Shown: positions 34,899-43,782 of the stretch, piece by piece
How the letters are laid out: each line of letters starts with the position of its first letter
Numbering within the stretch: the first letter of the stretch is position 1
Assembly (NCBI GenBank): GCA_040397785.1
Contig: JBBAVI010000003.1
Coordinates: 1 to 64,000, forward strand
DNA: 64,000 bases
Direction: 5' to 3'
Source of the DNA: M3007 sp040397785
Lineage (GTDB): Bacteria > Bacteroidota > Bacteroidia > Chitinophagales > Saprospiraceae
The notes under the pieces: model-generated
Seen by the model: the letters and a program-made list of their open reading frames with translations, nothing else
What the model was told of the DNA's origin: nothing
Database searches by the model: none
Made by a program: the position numbers and the translations under genes

Positions 34899-35990
34899 AT
34901 GCAAAAATTCAAAGCCCCCAACTCCAAAGGGGCAGGTCAAAATTTAATCAGTGCGATTGATCAGGAAAGTTTTTTGACCTTAAAGACCGCTTATGAAACA
35001 TCCGAGCAACTCAATAGTCGCCTTTTATTGGCGATTGAAGGTACCGGCTACGGGTTTTGGGACTGGGATATTCCCAATGACATCGCTTATTTTTCTGATA
35101 TGTTTCGGAAATTGGCAGGCCATGATACTGCTGAACATACCGGAGGGATGGCTGTTTTGGCTGAAATAACCCATCCGGATGATCTCCAGGGCACGATAGA
35201 CGCAATTCAGGCCCATTTTGAAAAAAAAGCGCCCTATTTCCATGAATACAGGTTAAAAACGCAAAGTGGGGACTACCGCTGGTTCCTCGTAATGGGGCAG
35301 GCAGTTTGGAACGATGAAGGCAAACCCATTCGAATGGCCGGATTGCTTTCCGATATCAGTGACCGCAAAGAAACAGAAGAAGCATTAAAAAGCAGTGCGC
35401 TATTGCTTAAACAGGCCCAGGAATTAGCCCATTTGGGCAGTTGGATGTTTGATCCTCAAACCAATGCCCTACACTGGTCTGAGGAATTATATCGTATTTT
35501 TGAGATGGAAGGTACTGCCGATGAAGATCTTTATCCGTTATATCGCAGCAAGATTCATCCCGAAGATTTGCCAATGTTGGATGCCGCCATGCAATCAGGC
35601 CTTGCTTATCGCATAGAACATCGTATTTGTTGCAAAAATGATCAGATAAAATACGTTTTAGGGGTGGGGGATTATATCCGGGATTCGAAAACAAAGGAAG
35701 TTAAAATGTTGGGTTTTGCACAGGATATAACTGATCGTAAAGTGCTGGAAAACAGCAAGTTAGAATATCACCAAATGTTGGAATTACTACTCTTTACCTT
35801 ATCACATAAAATACGCAAACCAGTTGCCAACATCCACGCTATCGCGGAGGTGATGGATTCTGATGAATTCCAAAATAGCCCAATGCTGAAAGAATACCTG
35901 GGCTATTTAAAGCAATCCAATCGGGAACTCGACGCCTATATCCATGAATTAAACCACCTGTTGGCGGAGAAAAAACGGCAATTCATATAG
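34899..35990 (+). CDS. PAS-PAS-DHp protein lacking an ATPase domain, copy 2
   Basis: A 363-residue paralogue of the preceding gene with the same layout: PAS 1 (RLLLAIEGTGYGFWDWDIPN to MAGLLSDISDRKE), PAS 2 (LGSWMFDPQTNALHWSEELY to MLGFAQDITDRKV) and a terminal DHp-like helix pair LSHKIRKPVANIHAIAEVMD. It ends HLLAEKKRQFI, again without an ATPase domain. Several stretches of PAS 1 are identical between the copies (IQAHFEKKAPYFHEYRLKT, GKPIRMAGLLSDI), while N-termini and sensor cores differ. The 159-base gap between the two holds no gene I can support. Divergence of the PAS cores suggests different ligands feeding one shared output. Confidence 0.85.
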   Translation: MQKFKAPNSKGAGQNLISAIDQESFLTLKTAYETSEQLNSRLLLAIEGTGYGFWDWDIPNDIAYFSDMFRKLAGHDTAEHTGGMAVLAEITHPDDLQGTIDAIQAHFEKKAPYFHEYRLKTQSGDYRWFLVMGQAVWNDEGKPIRMAGLLSDISDRKETEEALKSSALLLKQAQELAHLGSWMFDPQTNALHWSEELYRIFEMEGTADEDLYPLYRSKIHPEDLPMLDAAMQSGLAYRIEHRICCKNDQIKYVLGVGDYIRDSKTKEVKMLGFAQDITDRKVLENSKLEYHQMLELLLFTLSHKIRKPVANIHAIAEVMDSDEFQNSPMLKEYLGYLKQSNRELDAYIHELNHLLAEKKRQFI

Positions 35991-36040
35991 TAAAATTCCG
36001 ACGACATCAAGTTTCGACAAACACAGGCCCTCCCTGCCTT

Positions 36041-38050
36041 TTACCGCTTTCCCTGCGACAATTTCTCTTTCAGTTTTGGATCTATTTGAATGGCTTTTTG
36101 ATGCAATTCATCGGCTTTGGCCGGGTTCCCCATAAAGTAGTAGGCCGTACCCAGGTCAAAGATGTAATTGGCATTGCCTGGCTCCAGGTCTACTGCACGT
36201 TGAAACCAGGACAAGGCCTCGTTGTTGTTTTTGTTCACACCGTTGGCTACACCCAGCAAACGCGCCGTTTCAGCATCTTTCGGGTTGGTCGTCCACGCTT
36301 CGTTCAGGTATTTTAACGCGCCTTGAGCATCATTGTAAATTTCTCCCTGTGCTTTGCCTGCCTCCCGTAATGCCATTGCCAGCAAGTTTTTGTACTTCGG
36401 ATCGTCGTTGCCCAATTTGACGGCCATACGGTAGTCGGCCACGGCTTCCGGGTATTTTTTCAGTAAAAAATTGCTCCCTGCCCGACTAATATAGGCGTCT
36501 TTATAGTTCGGATAAATTTCGATGGCTTTATTCAAGTGCAGGACGGATTGTTCGCACATGGTTTGTATCAGGGTAGGATCTTTTTGTTTAGCAGCTTTAT
36601 CCAAAAGCACGCCACCACAGGCATTGCGAATTTTGGCGCTGTTGCCAGATACTTTCACATCGGTCAAAAAGATTCGTTCGTTGCTTGCCCACACAGGATT
36701 GCGCGTGAGGGTTTTAAACGAAAACAGCACCAAAACAGCCCCCAAAATGCCATAAAAAAGGCTGCTATTCCCTTTTTGCCACCAATAGGTCAGGCCACTT
36801 GCGATAATCAGGCAAAAACCCACCGAAGGCATAAAAGCAAATCGCTCGCCCATGTTGGTACCAATCGGGAACACCAAATTGGATACAATGCTCAGGGTGA
36901 GGATAAAATACAAAATGCCAAAACGCACCGGGTCTTTTTTGCTGATGCCCGATAATGCGTACCAAATCAAGCCCACATACACGGCCAAACTCAACAATAC
37001 CAGTGGATTGCTAAAATTCATCAGCGCAATATGACGCGGGTAATAGTCGTGCGTGAGCGGGTGCGGGACAAACAACAGCATGATATACTTGCCCAAGGTA
37101 TAGATAATCGTGGCCAATTTTTCACCTGCATCGGCGGCAACCCAGTTGTTGCCCACAATTTTCAGGTAGGGATTGTTCATCAGTTCCATCGGAGCGCCCC
37201 CGAATTTCCAGCCCAAAATGGAGCCGCGCACTAAGAAAAACACCAAAAACCCGATCCAAACCGGCGCAGAAGCCTTTATAACCTGCTCCACAGTAGTATT
37301 TCGGAAAAACCATACGGCCAGCGGAATCACCACCACAAAGGTGGCTGCATTTTCTTTCGACAAACAAGCTAAGAAAAATACCACCCCAGAAAGTGCCGCG
37401 TATGCTGTTTTACCGGTATCAAAAGCCTTCAAAACGAGCCATAAAGCACCCAAACTACCCAAAAGGGTCACGATTTCGTCGCACCCTTTGATGTTGGCCA
37501 CTACTTCGGTGTGAATGGGATGCGCTGCAAACAAAGCGGTTGCCAAAAATGCCATAGCGGCCGACCATGCATCGCCACGTGGCTTTAACAGCAAAAGCAA
37601 TACCCGATACAACAACAGGGTCGTCGCTGCAAACAACAGCACCGTAAATAAGTGATAAACAAGGGTATTTGGCCCAAAAATCTGATAAATCAACGCGAAA
37701 AACACCAAGGTAAGCGGACGATAACGGCCACCCGAAACCAGTGCATCTTTGCCCTCCACTTTAAAATACCCAAAAAAGGTATCCTTGCTTAAAATGCCTG
37801 AAATGCCCGACGCCCCTTTTTGGGTAAACATGTTGTCGCGGATCACAATATCGTCGTCCAGCACAAACCCGTGGGTCAGTGTGTTGGCGTACAACAGAAA
37901 CGCAAAGCCGAATAAGAGCCAGCCCAGCACCCGGGTATTCCCGATGATTGCCGGAATTTCGAAGTTGATGGGTTTAAAGGCAGTTGTTTTAAGTGTTGCC
38001 GCTTTTGCCTTTGCAGCGGGTAAAGATGGTTTACGCGATTGTTTGGCCAT
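36041..38050 (-). CDS. Polytopic GT-C-like membrane protein with C-terminal TPRs
   Basis: A 669-residue protein with a basic N-terminal tail (KQSRKPSLPAAKAKAATLK), about ten to twelve hydrophobic segments between residues ~40 and 440, then TPR repeats (~500-665, e.g. NEALSWFQRAVDLEPGNANY and PAKADELHQKAIQIDPK). The first periplasmic loop has an acidic pair (GFVLDDDIVI) like the metal/lipid-donor Asp motif of GT-C glycosyltransferases. The architecture matches TMTC/protein O-mannosyltransferase-like proteins. Its role may be transfer of a sugar from a polyprenyl carrier to exported protein; this is inferred from architecture. Neighbouring trhO starts 44 bases upstream on the same strand. Confidence 0.8.
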   Translation of the reverse strand: MAKQSRKPSLPAAKAKAATLKTTAFKPINFEIPAIIGNTRVLGWLLFGFAFLLYANTLTHGFVLDDDIVIRDNMFTQKGASGISGILSKDTFFGYFKVEGKDALVSGGRYRPLTLVFFALIYQIFGPNTLVYHLFTVLLFAATTLLLYRVLLLLLKPRGDAWSAAMAFLATALFAAHPIHTEVVANIKGCDEIVTLLGSLGALWLVLKAFDTGKTAYAALSGVVFFLACLSKENAATFVVVIPLAVWFFRNTTVEQVIKASAPVWIGFLVFFLVRGSILGWKFGGAPMELMNNPYLKIVGNNWVAADAGEKLATIIYTLGKYIMLLFVPHPLTHDYYPRHIALMNFSNPLVLLSLAVYVGLIWYALSGISKKDPVRFGILYFILTLSIVSNLVFPIGTNMGERFAFMPSVGFCLIIASGLTYWWQKGNSSLFYGILGAVLVLFSFKTLTRNPVWASNERIFLTDVKVSGNSAKIRNACGGVLLDKAAKQKDPTLIQTMCEQSVLHLNKAIEIYPNYKDAYISRAGSNFLLKKYPEAVADYRMAVKLGNDDPKYKNLLAMALREAGKAQGEIYNDAQGALKYLNEAWTTNPKDAETARLLGVANGVNKNNNEALSWFQRAVDLEPGNANYIFDLGTAYYFMGNPAKADELHQKAIQIDPKLKEKLSQGKR

Positions 38051-38094
38051 GACAAGTGTCGAATTTTTCTAACCGCGAAAGAACGCATTTTTTT

Positions 38095-39156
38095 CTATTC
38101 CACCACATCTGTGCGCAAGGAATACGCCGATTTTCGAAAATCCTTATACACGCCTTTGCTAAATTTGGAGCCGTTGAGGGGCATTTTTGCGGCCAGTAGT
38201 CTGCGTTCTTCTTTCGGATATTGCATAAAATCGCTGCATTGTACCGAACAGCAGCCCTGAAACCGCGCTTTGCAGGCATCGCATTGGATAAACAGGATAT
38301 GGCAACACTCATTTTGGCAATTGGTGTGGTTGTCGCACGGCGCGCCGCATTGGTGGCATTTTGCAATGATTTCGTTGCCAATGCGTTCGCCTATGCGTTC
38401 ATCGAACACAAAATTTTTGCCCAAAAACTTGTTTTCCAGTCCCTGCTGCTGCACCACCCGGGCGTATTCGATGATGCCGCCTTCCAATTGGAACACGTTT
38501 TCGAAATCCCGGTATTTCATATAGGCGCTGGCTTTTTCACAACGAATGCCGCCCGTGCAATACATCAGGATATTTTTTTCGCGTTTTTCGTCCAATAAGT
38601 TAGCTACCAAGGGCAGTTCTTCACGGAAGGTGGCCACATCGGGCACAATGGCGTTGTCAAAATGGCCAATTTCACTTTCGTAATGGTTGCGCATATCCAC
38701 CACAATGGTATTCGGGTCGTTGAGCATGCGGTTCCAGGCATCGGCTTTCAGGTGGGTTCCTGTTTTAGCCGGATCAAAATTCGGATCATCAATGCCATCG
38801 GCCACGATTTTTTCGCGCACCTTGATGACGAGGGCAAAAAACGATTTGCCATCGTCTTCAATAGCAATATTCAGCCGCAAGCCGCGAAAGGCTTCAAACT
38901 GATCCATCAAGTTCTTAAATGCCTCAAAGTTGGCGCTGGGCACCGAAATTTGCGCATTAATTCCCTCTTTCGCCACGTAAATGCGCCCTAAAATACCCAG
39001 GTTTTGATACACCACAAACAACTCATCGCGGAATTGCTTCGGGTTCGGAATGTTGAAATATTTGTAAAAGGAGGCTGTGGTGCGGGGTTCGGCGCTTTCC
39101 TGAATACGTTGCTTGAGCTCGCGCCGATTGATGCGGTTGTGTAATAATTTTCCCAT
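38095..39156 (-). CDS. trhO: tRNA uridine(34) hydroxylase TrhO (rhodanese family)
   Basis: A 353-residue YceA/TrhO protein. TrhO makes 5-hydroxyuridine at wobble position 34 of certain tRNAs, the oxygen-dependent route to cmo5U/mo5U. Visible are the N-terminal acylphosphatase-like domain (GRIYVAKEGINAQISVP), the rhodanese domain VVDMRNHYESEIGHFDNAI and the active-site Cys loop MYCTGGIRCEKASAYMK. A C-terminal Cys-rich module follows (KCHQCGAPCDNHTNCQNECC and CDACKARFQGCCSVQC), probably zinc-binding. TATCTTTG on the minus strand (39200-39207) is a likely -7 element giving a ~37-base leader. Confidence 0.94.
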   Translation of the reverse strand: MGKLLHNRINRRELKQRIQESAEPRTTASFYKYFNIPNPKQFRDELFVVYQNLGILGRIYVAKEGINAQISVPSANFEAFKNLMDQFEAFRGLRLNIAIEDDGKSFFALVIKVREKIVADGIDDPNFDPAKTGTHLKADAWNRMLNDPNTIVVDMRNHYESEIGHFDNAIVPDVATFREELPLVANLLDEKREKNILMYCTGGIRCEKASAYMKYRDFENVFQLEGGIIEYARVVQQQGLENKFLGKNFVFDERIGERIGNEIIAKCHQCGAPCDNHTNCQNECCHILFIQCDACKARFQGCCSVQCSDFMQYPKEERRLLAAKMPLNGSKFSKGVYKDFRKSAYSLRTDVVE

Positions 39157-39216
39157 AAATTTTTTGCCCAGTGTCCGTTTGCAATGCGGATGACAGGCGC
39201 AAAGATAGGGAATTGA

Positions 39217-39924
39217 CTACAAATCGCCCAATTGTGGTCGCAAAATCAGTTCTTCCACCACGGCGGCATCCGACAATTCATAAGCGCCCCATATTGCGCG
39301 GGCCACATCGCTGGCTTTCATCAGGCGGTTTTCGGGAAAATCGACGCCACGCCAGGAGTCCGACCATGCCGCGCCCGGCAAAATGGCAGTCACCCGAATA
39401 CCTTCCGTTTTGAGTTCTTCCCGCAAGCATTTTGAAAACCCCAGCAAAGCAAATTTGGAAATACTGTAGGAGCCGCCATTGGGATAAGCCACCATACTGG
39501 CAACACTGCACATGTTGAAAATATGCCCGCTTTGCACAGGCAGCATCATGGGTACAAGCGCGCGCGTGAGGTGGTAAGCGCTGAACAGATTGGTTTCCAG
39601 CAGGGTATCGAGGGTGCCTTCGCGTTCGGTGAGCGTTGAGCCGGGTATGAAAACGCCTGCATTATTGATCAAAACATCCAGTTTGGGGAATGTTTTTTTG
39701 ATAAAAGTGGCAAATTCGAGTACTTCCGATTTTTTGCTGACATCCACCGGGTAGGTGTGCAGTTTCGTTGCAGGGTAATTGGTTTTCCATTCTGCTTGCA
39801 TCGATTCTAAGTCTGATTCCGTACGTGCGCATACGCAAAGATCGAATTGGTTGGCAGCAAATATTTCGGCAATCGCCCGGCCCAGGCCTTTGGTTGCTCC
39901 GGTAATAACGGCAGTTTTGTTCAT
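39217..39924 (-). CDS. SDR family NAD(P)-dependent oxidoreductase
   Basis: A 235-residue classical short-chain dehydrogenase. The cofactor motif is TGATKGLG (residues ~8-15). NNAG is in DVLINNAGVF. The catalytic Ser is in MCSVASMVAYPNGG and the Tyr-x3-Lys in SYSISKFAL. The Arg in VCARTESDLE after beta-2 favours NADPH. It is similar to 3-ketoacyl-ACP reductase-like and sepiapterin-reductase-like SDRs, but the substrate cannot be predicted. The ATG at 39924 fits the SDR start MNKTAVITGATKG; an upstream in-frame extension reaches into the divergent promoter region. It is divergent from the rhodanese lipoprotein gene. Confidence 0.88.
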   Translation of the reverse strand: MNKTAVITGATKGLGRAIAEIFAANQFDLCVCARTESDLESMQAEWKTNYPATKLHTYPVDVSKKSEVLEFATFIKKTFPKLDVLINNAGVFIPGSTLTEREGTLDTLLETNLFSAYHLTRALVPMMLPVQSGHIFNMCSVASMVAYPNGGSYSISKFALLGFSKCLREELKTEGIRVTAILPGAAWSDSWRGVDFPENRLMKASDVARAIWGAYELSDAAVVEELILRPQLGDL

Positions 39925-40038
39925 GGTATTTTTTCGTGTGGTGGTGTACTTGACAGCGTGAAGGTATGGCAACAAGCGTAATTATGCTTTGTCTGGGATA
40001 TCTGAAAAAAAACAAGTGGAATAAAATCAATCGAACCG

Positions 40039-40046
40039 TACCTTTG
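40039..40046 (+). promoter_or_regulatory. -7 promoter element of the rhodanese lipoprotein gene
   Basis: TACCTTTG matches TAnnTTTG and lies 16 bases before the ATG at 40063, so the 5' leader would be very short. Confidence 0.5.
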
Positions 40047-40062
40047 CAGTTAAAAAACAGCC

Positions 40063-40509
40063 ATGCGTTTATATTATATCTTGTTGCTTTCCGGTTTCTT
40101 GTATGTTTTTGCCTGTAAAAATGCACCCATTGCGGATGCAAATAGCACAGCCACTACTCCTGCTCCTGCTGCCGCGCCCATCGATTCCAGCATTGTTTCG
40201 GTACGCGCCATCGATTTTTATGAGTTGACGCGGGCCAAACCGAATATGCCCGTTATTGATGTACGCGACCCGGCGGATTTCAAAACAGGGCATATTGCTC
40301 GGTCGATTAACATACCGTTTACCGATCCGATGTACCTGAATCGCATTGCTGCCCTGAGCCGCAGCCAGGAATACGCGGTGTATTGTGCTTATGGTAATAT
40401 TAGCATGGAATTGGCCGAAAGCATGAAGAAAATAGGCTTTACGCGTGTTTATCACTTGAAAAACGGCCTTTCCAATTGGGGAGAATCGCAACAGGCTTTG
40501 CAGCTCTAG
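40063..40509 (+). CDS. Rhodanese-like domain lipoprotein
   Basis: A 148-residue protein. A short signal peptide ends in a lipobox with acceptor Cys18 (FLYVFAC-K). An Ala/Thr/Pro-rich linker follows, then a single rhodanese domain: VIDVRDPADFKTGHIARSIN, with the active-site loop in AVYCAYGNISMELA (Cys present) and the end YHLKNGLSNWGES. Single-domain periplasmic rhodaneses move sulfane sulfur or serve in redox sensing; the acceptor is unknown. The Lys at +2 after the lipid Cys is compatible with outer-membrane or periplasmic lipoproteins of this phylum. It converges with the RluA gene. Confidence 0.88.
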   Translation: MRLYYILLLSGFLYVFACKNAPIADANSTATTPAPAAAPIDSSIVSVRAIDFYELTRAKPNMPVIDVRDPADFKTGHIARSINIPFTDPMYLNRIAALSRSQEYAVYCAYGNISMELAESMKKIGFTRVYHLKNGLSNWGESQQALQL

Positions 40510-40540
40510 TGCTTGTAAAAATATAATTCTTTACAGGCGC

Positions 40541-41215
40541 TTAGTCGAGGCCTTGTTTAAAAAGCGATTCGGCAAATGTTTTCCACAGTGGATCTGCGGT
40601 GGGGATATTGGCCTGCAATTGAATGCGCTCGCCTGAAACAGGGTGGTCAAAAGCCATTTTCCAGGCGTGTAAGTGGATAGAACGGTCGGGATTGCCACGC
40701 CGGGCCCCATATTTTACGTCGCCTTTCACGGGGCAACCAATGGCCGCCAGTTGGGCGCGAATTTGATGGTGCCTGCCCGTAACCAACTGTATTTCCAATA
40801 AATGGTAGCGTTCGCTGCTTTCCAGCAAGCGGTAATGCAATTCGGCGCGTTCGCTGTTGGGCGTTTCTTCCGGATAGGCCATGACCACGTTTTTTTGCTG
40901 ATTTTTGCGCAAAAAGTGCACTAAAGTCCCTTCCGGTTCAGCAGGGGCCTGACCAACAATAGCCAAATAGGTGCGGTCAATGCTGCGTTGGCGCATTTGA
41001 TCTGTCATGGCCGTCATGGCTGCCTTAGAGCGGGCCATTAAAATGATGCCACTTACGGGCCGGTCAATCCGGTGTACCACATGTAAGGGGTGTTTACAGT
41101 AGGCTTCGGCCAATTGCAAAAAAGCAACATCCCCTGTTTTGTCGGGCTGAACCGGCACATTATTGGGTTTGTTAAAAGCAATCAGTTGGTTATTTTTATA
41201 CAGAACGTCGAGCAT
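40541..41215 (-). CDS. RluA-family RNA pseudouridine synthase
   Basis: A 224-residue catalytic domain without an S4 domain. The catalytic Asp51 lies in the family motif VVHRIDRPVSGI. Other conserved parts are LIAFNKPNNVPVQPD, the tail of the active site ELHYRLLESSERYHLLEI and VTGRHHQIRAQLAAIGCPVKGD. It isomerises uridine to pseudouridine in rRNA or tRNA; the target site cannot be read from sequence. Its start codon directly abuts the stop of the upstream DUF4834 gene, so both are in one operon with the DMT transporter gene further upstream. Confidence 0.92.
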   Translation of the reverse strand: MLDVLYKNNQLIAFNKPNNVPVQPDKTGDVAFLQLAEAYCKHPLHVVHRIDRPVSGIILMARSKAAMTAMTDQMRQRSIDRTYLAIVGQAPAEPEGTLVHFLRKNQQKNVVMAYPEETPNSERAELHYRLLESSERYHLLEIQLVTGRHHQIRAQLAAIGCPVKGDVKYGARRGNPDRSIHLHAWKMAFDHPVSGERIQLQANIPTADPLWKTFAESLFKQGLD

Positions 41216-41410
41216 CTATTTTATTTCTTCGTATTCAACATATTCACCATCCTCATCCTTAAATTTTGGATTTTGAAATTTTGGATCGGGGGTGGGCGGG
41301 TACACCCTGGTTTTGGGCGATTCGCGTGGTGCCTGTATTTGAAAATAAGGTCGCAACGCCTGAATCAGCCATAAAATCGCCAACAGGGTAAAAAGCCATT
41401 TCAACAGCAT
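41216..41410 (-). CDS. Small membrane protein, DUF4834-like
   Basis: A 64-residue protein with one N-terminal transmembrane helix (LLKWLFTLLAILWLIQALRPYF) and a charged, proline-rich cytoplasmic tail ending in acidic residues (DEDGEYVEYEEIK). Size, layout and the position just before an RluA-type gene match the Bacteroidota family DUF4834. The function is unknown. The gap to the RluA start is zero bases, which makes translational coupling likely. Its ATG lies 38 bases after the DMT transporter stop. Confidence 0.75.
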   Translation of the reverse strand: MLLKWLFTLLAILWLIQALRPYFQIQAPRESPKTRVYPPTPDPKFQNPKFKDEDGEYVEYEEIK

Positions 41411-41448
41411 AACAAAAAGGATTGATGATTGCGCAATGGAGGCGAAAA

Positions 41449-42345
41449 CTACGATGCTTCTGCCGATTCAAACCTTTTTTTTAAAAATGGATGTCCAAAC
41501 ACGGCTAGCAGAATAATCATAACACCAATATAAAACCCTGTGTTCAAATCTTTATCTTCCCGAAAAATAAATCCTGCCAGGATGATCCCATAAATGGGCT
41601 CTAAGTTGAGTGCCAAATTGGTCACAAACGCCGAAAGATGCTGCATCGCCCGCAACGTGAGGGTGTACGGGAGTAAGGTGCAAAACCAGGCTAATAAAAA
41701 CAACCACAACCAGTCCAAACCCGCCGGAACCAGCGCAACTTCGGGATAGGTCCAGGCATAAAACGGCAAAAACAAGGTTGTTATAACAATGCCGCCACTC
41801 AACTCTACAAAACTCATGATCAGGGGTGGGGCTGCTTTTTCTTCTACAATTACTTTGTTTAAACTGGTGAAAACAGCCGCCAATAAAGCACTCAGCAAGC
41901 CCACGGCAAACCCCAAACGCATACTCCAATCAATATTGCCGACTACCAGCGCCATACCAGGCAAAATAAGCAGCCCCAATGCCAATTCATGCCACTTCAT
42001 CTTTTTCTCCAGCAAAAGCGGGTCTACCAAGGCCGAAAAAAAGGCCGTGGCGGCCATGGTCGTAACGGCTACCGAGGCGTTGGAGAGTTTGATGGCTCCA
42101 TAAAAACAGATCCAGTGGATGCCCACAATGCAGCCAATACCCAGCATGCGCAATATAACGGGGCGTCCGAGCCGACGCAAATCAGCGAGCGGAAACAGAA
42201 AAAGCAATGATCCACAACACAATACCACACGCCACCAAACCAGGGGCAAAGCCTGTAACGTAATTAATTTGCCTAAAATGGCCGTAAATCCCCACAAAAA
42301 CACACAAAAATGCAAGTTGAGGTAGGCGCGTGTTTTTTCCGACAT
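41449..42345 (-). CDS. EamA-family (DMT) transporter
   Basis: A 298-residue inner-membrane protein with ten hydrophobic segments in two repeats of five, the drug/metabolite transporter layout. The EamA signatures are visible at the start (LHFCVFLWGFTAILGK), in the first repeat end (AIKLSNASVAVTTMAATAFF) and in the second (LSAFVTNLALNLEPIYGIILAGFIFRED). Substrates of this class include amino acids, nucleosides and other small metabolites, and none can be singled out. It lies divergent from hemA and upstream of DUF4834/RluA on the same strand. Confidence 0.9.
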   Translation of the reverse strand: MSEKTRAYLNLHFCVFLWGFTAILGKLITLQALPLVWWRVVLCCGSLLFLFPLADLRRLGRPVILRMLGIGCIVGIHWICFYGAIKLSNASVAVTTMAATAFFSALVDPLLLEKKMKWHELALGLLILPGMALVVGNIDWSMRLGFAVGLLSALLAAVFTSLNKVIVEEKAAPPLIMSFVELSGGIVITTLFLPFYAWTYPEVALVPAGLDWLWLFLLAWFCTLLPYTLTLRAMQHLSAFVTNLALNLEPIYGIILAGFIFREDKDLNTGFYIGVMIILLAVFGHPFLKKRFESAEAS

Positions 42346-42481
42346 GTTGAATGCTGTTGCTCTGTTTTGATTATCATGAAATTAAAACGGCGGTAAAGAT
42401 GCCATTTGTTTAGATTTTATCCAAATAGATGTACTTTTTGCCCATTTACAATGGCGTGACAGTGCCTTTAGGCCGCGTTGG

Positions 42482-42489
42482 TACTTTTG
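42482..42489 (+). promoter_or_regulatory. -7 promoter element of hemA
   Basis: TACTTTTG matches TAnnTTTG, 45 bases before the hemA ATG. A second near-match (gtactttttg at 42430) lies ~50 bases further upstream. Confidence 0.5.
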
Positions 42490-42534
42490 TTGCAACAAAT
42501 TGGAACACCACTGCATCCTATTTTCCCTTGGATT

Positions 42535-43782
42535 ATGTTAGACGGATACCATATCATTACCCTCACCCACCGCGATGCTCCCTTGCATGCTTTGCGCTAT
42601 GCGGTTGTGGAGGATGGTCAAGCAAATATTCTGCCAGCGTTGAAGCAGCGCTTCGACTGGAAGGAATTGTTCTATCTGGCCACCTGTAATCGGGTCATGT
42701 ACCTGTTTTATCATCAGGGGCCAATTTCGGATGATTTAATTCCTGAAGTGCTGCGTATGGTTCGTCCGGAATTGTCCGACGCTCAGTTGCAAATAACAAG
42801 TGCTCAAATGCGTTTGTTGCATGGTACCGCCGCAGTGCAGCATCTTTTTGAAGTAGCGGCTTCGATGGATAGCCTGGTGTTGGGCGAGCGCGAAATTGTG
42901 CGCCAATTGCGCGAAGCCTATGACCGTAACCACGAACGGGGACTTACGGGCGATCATATGCGCTTGTTGCTGCGTTTTACCATCGAAACGGCCAAGGAAG
43001 TGTACAGCCAAACCGGTATTGGCGAAAAATCATTGTCGGTGGTAGCACTAGCCTTTAGTGCCATGATGCGCGCTGGTGTGTCGCCACAGGATCGTATTTT
43101 GATGCTTGGGGCTGGCGAAACCAACACCCTTTTTGGCCGATTTCTCACAAAATATGGTTTTAAAAATATTACGGTAAGCAACCGCAGTTATGAAAATGGC
43201 CGCTTACTTGCCGAAAAACTGGGCGGTAAGGCCGTTCTTTTTGATGCTTTATCCGAATATACCGGCGGCTTCGATGCGCTGATTGTATGCACTGCCGCTA
43301 CTCAGGCGATTGTGACGCCCGAACTGTATGCCGCACTGCTGCAAGGCGATACCGGTAAAAAAGTGGTGGTCGATTTGTCTGTCCCACACAATGTAGCCGC
43401 ACAGGTTGTAGAAAACGTAAATATTGGATATATTGAAATTGAAGGACTTCGGTCGGTTGCCGAAGAACACCGCAGTTTCCGCGAACAAGAATGCGCGAAG
43501 GCGGCTGTACTGATTCAGGAACGGATTTTTGCGTACCGCGACTTATGGCATGAGCGGCAGGTAGAACGCGCGATGGCCCATATTCCAGACGAAGTACGCG
43601 CGGTGAAAGATCGGGCAATCCAGGAGGTTTTTGCCAAAGATTTTGCCGCCCTCGATCCGCAAGCCCAGGCAACGGTGCGGAAAATGTTGGAATATATGGA
43701 AAAAAAGTGCGTTGCAATTCCGATAAAGGCCGCAAAAGCTATTGCCTTACGTGGGAAAAAGCAAGCCGAAAAAGTGGGCTAA
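42535..43782 (+). CDS. hemA: Glutamyl-tRNA reductase
   Basis: A 415-residue HemA. It reduces glutamate on tRNA-Glu to glutamate-1-semialdehyde, the first step of C5 haem synthesis. The catalytic Cys51 is in YLATCNRVMYLF. The SMDSLVLGEREIVRQLREAY region, the NADPH-binding MLGAGETNTLFGRFL and the C-terminal dimerisation helix (about residues 320-415) are all present. The ATG at 42535 (MLDGYHIITLTHRDAP) is the family start. The 3' end overlaps the convergent GH3 gene by four bases. No other hem genes are nearby. Confidence 0.96.
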   Translation: MLDGYHIITLTHRDAPLHALRYAVVEDGQANILPALKQRFDWKELFYLATCNRVMYLFYHQGPISDDLIPEVLRMVRPELSDAQLQITSAQMRLLHGTAAVQHLFEVAASMDSLVLGEREIVRQLREAYDRNHERGLTGDHMRLLLRFTIETAKEVYSQTGIGEKSLSVVALAFSAMMRAGVSPQDRILMLGAGETNTLFGRFLTKYGFKNITVSNRSYENGRLLAEKLGGKAVLFDALSEYTGGFDALIVCTAATQAIVTPELYAALLQGDTGKKVVVDLSVPHNVAAQVVENVNIGYIEIEGLRSVAEEHRSFREQECAKAAVLIQERIFAYRDLWHERQVERAMAHIPDEVRAVKDRAIQEVFAKDFAALDPQAQATVRKMLEYMEKKCVAIPIKAAKAIALRGKKQAEKVG

